The notes below the pieces were generated by a model. It saw nothing but the letters and a program-made list of their open reading frames with translations. It did not search any database and was not told the DNA's origin. A stretch of 8,666 nt of DNA from an uncultured Solirubrobacteraceae bacterium. Lineage in GTDB: Bacteria > Actinomycetota > Thermoleophilia > Solirubrobacterales > Solirubrobacteraceae. The DNA lies in assembly GCA_955652345.1 (NCBI GenBank), contig CATPBV010000113.1, positions 1-8,666 on the forward strand, given 5' to 3'. The stretch's first letter is position 1, and each line of letters starts with the position of its first letter. A program made the translations under genes and the position numbers. Of the stretch, positions 1 through 6,362 are shown in pieces.

Positions 1-294
1 CATCGCCAGGTAGGAGACGGCGGAGGCATAAGCGTGGGTGGTTCCGTGTGTTTGTGTGGCCGCCTGCCCGGCGAGGAAGGCGATGATCAGCGGCGCGTTC
101 GGGAACTGCACGATCGGGAAGCTTTTGGGCCAGCCCAGCTGGGTTAGACGCTTGAAGCCTCGCCACAGCCCTCTCGGGCTGACCCGCAACCGCCGCTCGC
201 CCCCGGCGCCCTCTTCGGCAGCCTCGCTGGCGGGCGGTTGAACGGGCGCCACGGCCACAACGGGAGGCTTATCGGGAATGTGGAGGCTTGCCAT
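1..294 (-). CDS. Probable membrane protein of unknown function, N-terminal part (runs off left edge)
   Basis: The frame is open from an ATG at 294-292 to the window edge, giving 98 residues. The first ~35 residues are Pro/Ala/Glu-rich and look like a flexible cytoplasmic tail. A basic stretch follows (RLRVSPRGLWRGFKRL, residues 35-50), and then a hydrophobic run from about residue 60 (FPIVQFPNAPLIIAFLAG) that is a likely first membrane segment. The end, TTHAYASAVSYLAM, appears to lead into a second segment beyond the edge. The protein is not assigned to a named family, although the WPxSFPxxQFPNxPL style reminds me of conserved small actinobacterial membrane proteins. The gene diverges from the MntP-like gene across 156 bp. 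I see no clear Shine-Dalgarno or TAnnnT box before this ATG, so the start is uncertain; the frame stays open upstream. The orderly tail-basic-hydrophobic layout makes this frame more convincing than the shadow frames on both strands. Confidence 0.7.
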   Translation of the reverse strand, partial: MASLHIPDKPPVVAVAPVQPPASEAAEEGAGGERRLRVSPRGLWRGFKRLTQLGWPKSFPIVQFPNAPLIIAFLAGQAATQTHGTTHAYASAVSYLAM

Positions 295-304
295 GGGACA
301 TCGG

Positions 305-336
305 GACGGTGACAGGATCTTGACGGCGACAGGATC
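305..336. repeat. 15-bp tandem direct repeat in divergent intergenic region
   Basis: GACGGTGACAGGATC (305-319) recurs as GACGGCGACAGGATC (322-336) with one mismatch and a 17-bp period. It lies just upstream of the minus-strand membrane gene start (294) and 115 bp upstream of the MntP-like start. Two direct copies about one and a half helical turns apart could be binding half-sites for a regulator, but no regulator is identified and chance duplication is possible. Nothing else stands out in the 295-450 gap apart from the promoter listed separately. Confidence 0.5.
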
Positions 337-438
337 GCGCCGGACGCTGATAAGGAAGGACGCAGCGGGGCGGCGCATGCTTCCGTGGAGAGCCTTGTGC
401 CGGCCGGCCGTCGGGGTCGTCCGTTGCTCGACGACCCG

Positions 439-450
439 TAATCTGGCGTC
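439..450 (+). promoter_or_regulatory. Predicted leaderless promoter (-10 box) of the MntP-like gene
   Basis: TAATCT at 439-444 fits the actinobacterial TAnnnT -10 consensus. If its final T is -7, transcription starts exactly at 451, the G of the GTG start codon. There is no Shine-Dalgarno sequence between the box and the GTG, which agrees with a leaderless mRNA. No good -35 hexamer is visible at the expected distance. Confidence 0.55.
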
Positions 451-1014
451 GTGAGCGTCAGGCTGATCGCGCTCGTTCTCCCGCTCGGGCTGGACACGCT
501 TGGCGTTGCGCTCGCGCTCGGAATGGCGGGCTTCCCGCCGGCGCGGCGGCTGCGGCTCTCGTTGCTGTTCGCGAGCTTCGAGGCTGCGATGCCATTGATC
601 GGGATTGCGCTCGGAGCGCCGCTCGGACGCGCGATCGGCGGTGTCGCTGACTACTTCGCCGCTGTGCTGATCGTCGCGCTCGGTGGCTACATGCTGATCG
701 AGCGCGGCGGGGATGATGAGCAGGAGAGCGCCCGTCTGCTGTCGATGACCCAGCGCGGGTTCCTCGGAGCGTTCGCGCTCGGCATCAGCATCAGCCTCGA
801 CGAGCTCGCGATCGGGTTCAGCGCGGGGTTGCTGCGCCTCCCGGTGCTCACGATGGTGATCGCGATCGCCCTGCAGGCGTTCGTCTGCACGCAAGTCGGG
901 GTGAGGCTTGGCAGTCGTGTCGGGGCTGCCGCGCGAGAGGGCGCTGAGAGACTCGCCGGTGTGGCGCTCGTTGCCCTCGGCGTCGTTTTGCTGTTAGAGC
1001 GCCTCACCGCCTGA
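451..1014 (+). CDS. mntP: MntP-family manganese efflux pump-like membrane protein
   Basis: This is a complete 187-residue polytopic membrane protein, close to the ~190 residues usual for MntP (DUF204) pumps, which export Mn2+ across the inner membrane. It shows the family's internal two-fold repeat. The first half has LGLDTLGVALALG with D15 and the motif FASFEAAMPLIG with E44; the second half has ISLDELAIGFSAG with D117 and E118. These acidic residues lie in membrane segments at the places where MntP proteins carry their metal-handling aspartates. The middle loop (residues 84-102) is polar and acidic (ERGGDDEQE), and about six hydrophobic segments can be counted. The symbol is a family-level call: the usual DAxAV motifs are DTLGV and DELAI here, so the transported ion is inferred. 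The GTG start is favoured by the leaderless -10 box exactly upstream. No Mn riboswitch (yybP-ykoY type) fits in the short upstream region. The gene converges on the operon's last gene with 23 bp between the stops. Confidence 0.82.
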   Translation: MSVRLIALVLPLGLDTLGVALALGMAGFPPARRLRLSLLFASFEAAMPLIGIALGAPLGRAIGGVADYFAAVLIVALGGYMLIERGGDDEQESARLLSMTQRGFLGAFALGISISLDELAIGFSAGLLRLPVLTMVIAIALQAFVCTQVGVRLGSRVGAAAREGAERLAGVALVALGVVLLLERLTA

Positions 1015-1037
1015 GAGCGAGGGGTCACCTTTCGGCA

Positions 1038-2261
1038 CTAGCCTCCGCTGAGCAGGATCTGCGCTGACTGCGGCGCCAGCGAGACGCTGGCAGGAGCGCT
1101 GGGACCGATGACCTGCTGCTCTTGCTGCGATAGCGCGACGACGATCGAGCTGGTCGTAGGGTTGACCGCCGCCAGGCCGCCGGAGTAGAGGCGGGTCGAT
1201 GCGCCGCCCGACCGGCTGCGCGCCTGCTCCAGTGGATACCCGATCGGCATCGTCAGCTCGGGGTAGGCGACGATCAGGCCGTAGTCCGCGTTGTACACGC
1301 CGCTTGCGCTCTTGTGAGAGCCGACGATCGCGACGTACGTGCAGCGGCCCTTGACCAGTAGGTAGTTGGCGAGTATCCACGTTCGCTCAGCCAGCGGGAC
1401 TTGACTGGAGGGCTGCGGCTCGACGCCGATCTGCGTGTAGCAAGTCCCCACGCGCTGAAGCGCCTTCGCCCAGCGGATGATCGTCCGCCACTCATCCGGC
1501 GAGGCGATGTGGCGACCGGTAGTGCCCCAGTTGGTCACCCCGCGCTCCTCGAGGATGAGATCGGCGATCCGCGCGACCGCAAGGTTCGCGCTCCACGGGC
1601 TCCCGAAGTCATAGGAGTAGTTGAACTGGACCGTCGCCAAGTGCGAGAACGCATGGACGCGGCGCGTCAGCGTCCCCAGCCAGCCGAGCGAGGCGCGACG
1701 GAAGCGGGCGGCGCTGCCGGCGCCTGCATACTGGCTGAGCCACCGGCCCGACGCGGTGAAATGGCCGCACGCCTGCGTGACATTGCTGACCGTGACGTTG
1801 TCTACCGCGATGCCGACGTAGCCCGCCCGCAGGTTCGGGTGGGCCTCCATCGCCCACTGGTAGCTGCGGACAGCTGCGCTTGCGATGTCGAGCGGGACGC
1901 CGGCGTCGCCCGGCCAGTACGCCAGCGACCGGCGATCGCAGCGGTACTCGAGCCAGTCGCGGTGGTGCGAGAGCCACCACCGAGCGCCATGACCCGAACC
2001 ATCTGTCAGCTGGGTCATGTAGCCGGAGTTGACGACCCCTGGGGGAGGATGCGCCCAGCTGGAACCCCACACGACGTCGGCGTTCGCCGCCTCGATCGCG
2101 CGGCTGGGCACGTGGTCATCGAAGATCTGCTCGCGATGGATTCCGACGGTGGTGTTGGCGAACACCGACGAGTGGGCGCCGGCGTGGGCCGTTGGGGTGC
2201 CGAGCGATTGCGCGCCGAGCAGGGTCAGAGCGCCTATGGCGATCAGTCGCGTACGTCTCAT
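1038..2261 (-). CDS. Secreted glycoside hydrolase-like protein (GHL15-type TIM barrel)
   Basis: This 407-residue exported protein begins with a Sec signal peptide: MRRTR basic end, hydrophobic core to about residue 20, and a TAHA|G signal peptidase I site after residue 27. The mature part resembles the hypothetical glycosyl hydrolase-like (GHL15) TIM-barrel proteins. It has HHRDWLEY (99-106), then GVPLDIASAAVRSY (121-134) and GYVGIAVDNV (147-156) with D154 in the position of the family's conserved strand-end Asp. LILEERGVTNWG (235-246) follows, with E238/E239 as candidate acid residues. The C-terminal region (339-378, IGYPLE, RLYSGGLAAVNP) looks like the small beta domain that ends these proteins. 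Four cysteines (108, 165, 274, 307) could form two disulfides outside the cell. No substrate is known, so a polysaccharide hydrolase is only the likeliest role. Its ATG overlaps the dehydrogenase stop (ATGA, 2258-2261), which makes it the last gene of an otherwise cytoplasmic or membrane operon. The stop lies 23 bp from the convergent MntP-like gene, with no clear terminator between. Confidence 0.8.
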   Translation of the reverse strand: MRRTRLIAIGALTLLGAQSLGTPTAHAGAHSSVFANTTVGIHREQIFDDHVPSRAIEAANADVVWGSSWAHPPPGVVNSGYMTQLTDGSGHGARWWLSHHRDWLEYRCDRRSLAYWPGDAGVPLDIASAAVRSYQWAMEAHPNLRAGYVGIAVDNVTVSNVTQACGHFTASGRWLSQYAGAGSAARFRRASLGWLGTLTRRVHAFSHLATVQFNYSYDFGSPWSANLAVARIADLILEERGVTNWGTTGRHIASPDEWRTIIRWAKALQRVGTCYTQIGVEPQPSSQVPLAERTWILANYLLVKGRCTYVAIVGSHKSASGVYNADYGLIVAYPELTMPIGYPLEQARSRSGGASTRLYSGGLAAVNPTTSSIVVALSQQEQQVIGPSAPASVSLAPQSAQILLSGG

Positions 2262-3208
2262 CTCGTCTTCTGCGGCCGCGCGACGGCATCCCTGGGCTCG
2301 CGACCCTGAAGAACCGCCGCGACGGCCTCACCGGCGAGCCGATACGGCGCGTGCTCGGACTGCGGGGAGAACCAGGCCGAGTGCGGCGTCACGATCGTTC
2401 GAGGCCAGCGCATGGCCGGCTCGTGATCCGCGGGCGGCTCGATCGGAAGGACGTCGAGGCCGCAGCCACCAAGGTGTCCGGTCCTCAGAGCTGCGCCGAG
2501 GGCGTCGTGGTCCACGAGCGCGGCCCGCGAGCAGTTGACCAGATAGGCACCCGGGCGCATTCGCTGCAGCTCCTGCTCTCCGATCATGCCACGGCTCTCG
2601 GGGGTCAGCAGCGCGTGAAGCGTGACCACGTCGGCCGCCCCAAGCAGCTCGTCGAGCTCGACCATCTCGACTCCGGGCGCTCCCGAGCCCTCGACGAACG
2701 GATCATGGGCGAGCACGCGCATCTCGAGCGCGCCGGCTCGCCGCGCGACCTCCCGGCCGATCCGCCCGAGGCCGACGATTCCGAGCACCGCGCCCGCGAT
2801 CCGGCGCGGGGGAGAGGGGCGGTGATCCCATCCACCCTCGCGTACCGAGCGGTCGAGAATCGTGATTCCGCGCAGCAGATCGAGCGCGAACGCGATCGCG
2901 TGATCCGCCACCTCGTCGTCGCAATAGCCCGCGCAGTGGGTGCCCCAGACTCGGGCGGCGGACAGCGCCTCCAGGTCCAGGTGGTCGAAGCCGGTCGACG
3001 TCGCCGCGACGATCCGGAGGTCCGGGAGGGCCTCGCACTCCGGCCCGCTGACCGGAATCTCGGGCGGGACCAAGAGGGCGGCGATCCCCGGCCCGCGCGG
3101 CAGCGCCTCGCCCCGCTCGACGCGGACGTCGCGCACATCGCGTAGCGCGTCTGTGACGGTCTCGACGCTGCCGCCGGGGTCGAGCAGGATGACTCGCCGC
3201 GTGCTCAC
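2258..3208 (-). CDS. D-isomer-specific 2-hydroxyacid dehydrogenase (NAD-dependent)
   Basis: The 316-residue length is typical of the family, which interconverts 2-oxoacids and D-2-hydroxyacids in the cytoplasm. The Rossmann motif is GIVGLGRIG (143-151), and D169 in MRVLAHDP ends the second strand, which favours NAD(H) over NADP(H). The catalytic triad is visible: R228 in NCSRAALVD, E257 in LDVLPIEPP and H276 in TPHSAW. The substrate-loop region before it, AATSTGFDHLDLEAL (68-82), is also typical, with STGFDHLD replacing the more common GxGxDxxD pattern. Phosphoglycerate dehydrogenase, glyoxylate/hydroxypyruvate reductase and CtBP-like members share this fold, so the substrate is open; there is no ACT domain, which argues against housekeeping SerA. 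The GTG start at 3208 is chosen because it makes a GTGA overlap with the aminotransferase stop and begins STRRVILLDPGG, a normal first strand. The frame stays open far upstream, but only as a shadow of the aminotransferase. An enzyme acting on 2-oxoacids next to an aminotransferase that makes or uses them suggests consecutive steps. Confidence 0.9.
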   Translation of the reverse strand: MSTRRVILLDPGGSVETVTDALRDVRDVRVERGEALPRGPGIAALLVPPEIPVSGPECEALPDLRIVAATSTGFDHLDLEALSAARVWGTHCAGYCDDEVADHAIAFALDLLRGITILDRSVREGGWDHRPSPPRRIAGAVLGIVGLGRIGREVARRAGALEMRVLAHDPFVEGSGAPGVEMVELDELLGAADVVTLHALLTPESRGMIGEQELQRMRPGAYLVNCSRAALVDHDALGAALRTGHLGGCGLDVLPIEPPADHEPAMRWPRTIVTPHSAWFSPQSEHAPYRLAGEAVAAVLQGREPRDAVARPQKTR

Positions 3209-4368
3209 TCTCGGATCGGCCTCGCGCTTACCGCGTGCACCAGCCTGTCGGCGACCAGGTCCATCAGCTCGCCGTCCGCGATCGTAAGCCGGACGTAGCC
3301 CGGAAGCCCAAGCTCGGTCCCGGGCCGTAGCAGAAGCCCCTCGCGGGCGAGAGCATCGGTGACCGGGATGTCGTCGGTACCGAGGTCGACGAGGACGAAG
3401 TTTGCGTTCGACGGCAGGCACCGTAGCCCGGCCCTGGTCAGCCGCGAGGTCAGCCGCTCGGTCGCGTCGCGGACCTGGTCGCGCCGCGCCGCCAGCAGGT
3501 CCGTACGACGCAGGCTCGCGAGGCCGGCTGCCAGCGCGGCCCGATTCACGTTGAAGGGCTCGTGCACCGCGTTCAAATAGGGCGACAGAGCGGAATGCAC
3601 CAGCGCGTAGCCGAGACGAAGCCCAGCCAGCCCGAAGATCTTCGAGAACGTCCTCAGCACGATCACCGCTCGCCCAGCTTCGACGTCCGCAAGCCTGTCG
3701 GTCCGTCTCCGCGGCTCGACGTAGTCCCCGTACGCCTCGTCGACGATCGCAACACAGCCGCCGGGAAGCGCAGCCAGGAACGCGGGCCAGCCGGCGGGAT
3801 CGAGGCGCAGGCCGGTCGGATTGTTCGGGTCGCAGATCCACACGAGCTTGGCGCTGTGCTGCCGGGCTGCCGCGGCGATCCGCTCGAGATCGAGCGCCAG
3901 CGAACCGTCCGACTGCACCCGATGAACCGTGGCGCCGGCAACGGCCGCTGCCTGTGCGTAGAGGCCGTACGTCGGCTGGGGTATCACGACCGCGTCGCCC
4001 GGTTCGATGAAGGCGGTGCACAGCGCGACTGTCAGCGCCTGGATCCCGTGTCCGGGAACCACCTGGTCTGCTCGCGCGCCCGTCCAGCTCGCGAGCGCGG
4101 CGCGGAGCTCGTTGTAGCTGCCCTCCGGGTACGTCCACGCTCCGGCGAGGAGGTCCGCGGTGGCCTCCTCGATCACGCCCTCGAGCGGGCCGAACGGGCT
4201 CTCGTTCCAGTTCAGGCGTGCGACGCGTTCCAGACCCAGGCGGGTCATCGTCTCGGTGCCGCTGACCCCAGGCGAGTAGGCGCCCACGCCGATGACCCCT
4301 GCGCGCAGGACCTCGCTCCAGTCCGTGATCTCGGGACCCACAGGCGTTCCGTCGACCATGCGGGTCAT
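3205..4368 (-). CDS. HisC-like class I/II PLP-dependent aminotransferase
   Basis: This is a 387-residue fold-type I aminotransferase of the histidinol-phosphate aminotransferase branch. Visible landmarks are LNWNESPFGP (52-61, the N-terminal substrate segment), YPEGSYNELR (80-89), the cofactor-binding GHGIQALT (106-113) and CDPNNPTG with N183 (179-186). DEAYGDY follows with D210 and Y213, then TFSKIFGLAGLRLGY (240-254) with K243 as the Schiff-base lysine and R251 as a phosphate contact. R360 in GYVRLTIA would bind the substrate carboxylate. HisC homologues outside his operons commonly act on aromatic or other amino acids; no his genes are nearby, so I do not assign histidine synthesis. The ATG at 4368 starts the gene inside the stop of the oxidoreductase (ATGA). 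A longer frame reaches 4488 but only as a Gly/Arg-rich overlap with no family resemblance. The stop overlaps the dehydrogenase GTG. It may supply or drain the 2-oxoacid handled by that dehydrogenase. Confidence 0.9.
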   Translation of the reverse strand: MTRMVDGTPVGPEITDWSEVLRAGVIGVGAYSPGVSGTETMTRLGLERVARLNWNESPFGPLEGVIEEATADLLAGAWTYPEGSYNELRAALASWTGARADQVVPGHGIQALTVALCTAFIEPGDAVVIPQPTYGLYAQAAAVAGATVHRVQSDGSLALDLERIAAAARQHSAKLVWICDPNNPTGLRLDPAGWPAFLAALPGGCVAIVDEAYGDYVEPRRRTDRLADVEAGRAVIVLRTFSKIFGLAGLRLGYALVHSALSPYLNAVHEPFNVNRAALAAGLASLRRTDLLAARRDQVRDATERLTSRLTRAGLRCLPSNANFVLVDLGTDDIPVTDALAREGLLLRPGTELGLPGYVRLTIADGELMDLVADRLVHAVSARPIRE

Positions 4369-6362
4369 CGCGGCGCCACCGGTCGGGTCACCGCCAGCGT
4401 TCCCTCGAGCACCGCCTCCTCGAGTGTTCTGGGCCCGAGCACGTCGCCCGCCCGGACCGCCCCGGGGTGCTCCTCGAGCCCCGCCCACAGCTCGTCGGCC
4501 GGAACCCTCCCCTGCGCGAGGACGATCGTGGCCGCCGCCGGCAGCGCCTCGCAGCGCCCGGAGTAGACGTGTCTTAGCGTCAGCTCGCCTCGCTGTACCG
4601 CGAGCTCCATGTGGTGCGCGATCGATACGCCAAGCTCATCCAACCGCGCCAGATACAGGTTTCGCTGGTACTGGTGGAGCGTCTCGCCGACCATCGGCGC
4701 GGCGCATGCGAGCGTCACCTCGACTCCGGTGCCCGCGAGGCGCTCCGCCGCGTCGAGACCGTCCCAGCCGCCGCCCCAGTCGGCGATCAGCACCGGCCCA
4801 ACGGCGGCGGACGGGTCGGCGATCGCCTCCCAGGCATCGATCACGGTCGCCGGCAGCTCGCTGGGCAGCGGCTCGCGGTACGGTCTCGCGCCGCTCGCCA
4901 GCACCACGACGTCGTAGTCGGCTGCGGCCCCGGCATCCGCCGCGATCCCCAGCTCGACGTCGATCCCGACAGCTCGCAGGCGGGCGAGCGTCGAGCGCCT
5001 GTAGCGCTCCCACAGCTCGAGGTGGGCGGGAGCAACGCCCGCAAGCCGGAGCTGACCGCCGATCTCACGCTCGCGCTCCACCACGGTCACGGCATCCCCG
5101 GCCACAGCTGCCTCGAGCGCTGCAGCGAGGCCGGCGGGCCCGGCGCCGATCACGAGCACGCGCCGCCGCCCGCGCCGCTGTTGCGCGCTGGTGCCAGCGC
5201 CCGGAGTACCCGCGCCAGCATCGAGGGTCCGCTCGCGCCCAGTGCGCGGATTGACGGCACACCCGATCGGCACGCCCGCGTGGTAGTGCCCGATACAAGA
5301 CTGATTGCAGCCGACGCATTCGATCACCTCCTCGGCCCGCCCAGCCGCCGTCTTGTTCAGCAGCTCCGGGTCGGCGATCAGCGCGCGGGTCATTCCGACA
5401 AGGTCGGCGTGGCCCGCCGCCAGCAGCTCCTCGGCCGCGTCGAGGTCGACGACGCGTGTCGTGGCGATCAGGCGTGCCTGCGGTACGGCCGCCCGGATCG
5501 TGGCGGCCGGCTCGGCGATCGCGTTCGGAGCCGCCGGCGGCGGCGGCGCGATCCAGGTCGACGCCGCTGGATACGCCGAGTACCCCAGCGCGAGCGAGAT
5601 GAAGTCGATCAGGCCCGTGTCCCACAGCTCGCGGGCGATCTCGGCGCACTGGTCACGCTCGAGGCCTCCGGGCGTGAGCTCGTCCGCCGAGATTCGGACT
5701 CCGACCGCGAGTGCGGTCCCGGCCTGCGAGCGGACAGCGCCGAGGATCTCCCGGGCGAAGCGCAGGCGGCCCTCCAGCGACGTGTCGTATCCGTCGCTGC
5801 GCCGGTTCGTGAGCGGCGAGAAGAACTGCGCCGGCAGGTAGCCGTGGGCCATCGACAGCTCGAGACCGTCGACGCCGCCCTCGCGGGCGAGCGACGCGGC
5901 GGTGCCGTAGCCGTCGATCAGCTCGCCGATCTCGGTCACCGTCAGTGCTCGAGGCTCCGCCTTGAAGCGAAGGCTGGGCACCGCGGACGGAGCGACCGCC
6001 GGCGCCTTCGGCGCGCTCGAGATCTGCTCGCGGCCGCCGTGGAACAGCTGCACGAGGAGCCGTGCCCCGTGCCGCCGAATCGCCTCGCCGAGTCGCCCGT
6101 ACTCCGGCACGATCTCGGGCAGGAACCCACCGATCGTGTGAGCCGTGAGCAGGCCGGTGGCATGCATCGCCGTCGCCTCGAGGAAGATCGCTCCGACGCC
6201 GCCGCGGGCGCGGGCCTCGTGATACGCGACGAGATCCGCCGTCGGGAGGTGGTCGTGCACGAGCCCCGTCTGATGCGACGTCGAAACGATCCGGTTGCGA
6301 AGCTCGATCGGACCGAGCGAGATCCGCGAGCGGAGGGTGGGATGGGGGATCTGGTTGCTCAC
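4365..6362 (-). CDS. FMN/FAD/4Fe-4S old-yellow-enzyme-type oxidoreductase (FadH / 2-enoate reductase / TMADH family)
   Basis: At 665 residues it has the full three-part build of the 2,4-dienoyl-CoA reductase, 2-enoate reductase and trimethylamine dehydrogenase family. Residues 1-370 are an FMN TIM barrel: LGPIELRNRIV (16-26), LVQLFHGGR (103-111), and MAHGYLPAQFFSPLTNRR (171-188) with H173 and Y175. A 4Fe-4S cluster site follows, with C349, C352, C356 and C368 (spacing CX2CX3CX11C). Next is an FAD domain with VIGAGPAGLAAALEA (404-418) and E429. The third nucleotide-like region, IADWGGGWDGLDAAERL (526-542), is not the plain GxGxxG of E. coli FadH and looks more like the TMADH/demethylase side. 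The His that partners Tyr in FadH appears absent (GYSAYPA, 260-266). Possible reactions are reduction of an activated C=C bond or oxidative N-demethylation. A mycofactocin-linked OYE is another possibility, but no mft genes are visible. The GTG start overlaps the MFS stop (GTGA). Confidence 0.9.
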   Translation of the reverse strand: MSNQIPHPTLRSRISLGPIELRNRIVSTSHQTGLVHDHLPTADLVAYHEARARGGVGAIFLEATAMHATGLLTAHTIGGFLPEIVPEYGRLGEAIRRHGARLLVQLFHGGREQISSAPKAPAVAPSAVPSLRFKAEPRALTVTEIGELIDGYGTAASLAREGGVDGLELSMAHGYLPAQFFSPLTNRRSDGYDTSLEGRLRFAREILGAVRSQAGTALAVGVRISADELTPGGLERDQCAEIARELWDTGLIDFISLALGYSAYPAASTWIAPPPPAAPNAIAEPAATIRAAVPQARLIATTRVVDLDAAEELLAAGHADLVGMTRALIADPELLNKTAAGRAEEVIECVGCNQSCIGHYHAGVPIGCAVNPRTGRERTLDAGAGTPGAGTSAQQRRGRRRVLVIGAGPAGLAAALEAAVAGDAVTVVEREREIGGQLRLAGVAPAHLELWERYRRSTLARLRAVGIDVELGIAADAGAAADYDVVVLASGARPYREPLPSELPATVIDAWEAIADPSAAVGPVLIADWGGGWDGLDAAERLAGTGVEVTLACAAPMVGETLHQYQRNLYLARLDELGVSIAHHMELAVQRGELTLRHVYSGRCEALPAAATIVLAQGRVPADELWAGLEEHPGAVRAGDVLGPRTLEEAVLEGTLAVTRPVAPR

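Noticed and set aside
399..408. GCCGGCCGGC palindrome upstream of the MntP-like gene
   Set aside because: Short CG-only palindromes are expected by chance in sequence this GC-rich.
1012..1040. Possible bidirectional terminator between the convergent stop codons
   Set aside because: The 23-bp gap has no stable stem followed by a T-run on either strand.
1401..2309. Plus-strand open frame of 302 codons opposite the secreted GH-like gene
   Set aside because: The minus-strand frame has a signal peptide and family motifs; the plus-strand product is low-complexity and unrecognisable.
3209..4138. Upstream extension of the dehydrogenase frame to 626 codons (possible fusion protein)
   Set aside because: The extra N-terminal part is the shadow of the aminotransferase in another frame, Arg-rich and without motifs; the GTG at 3208 fits the overlap pattern and the fold start.
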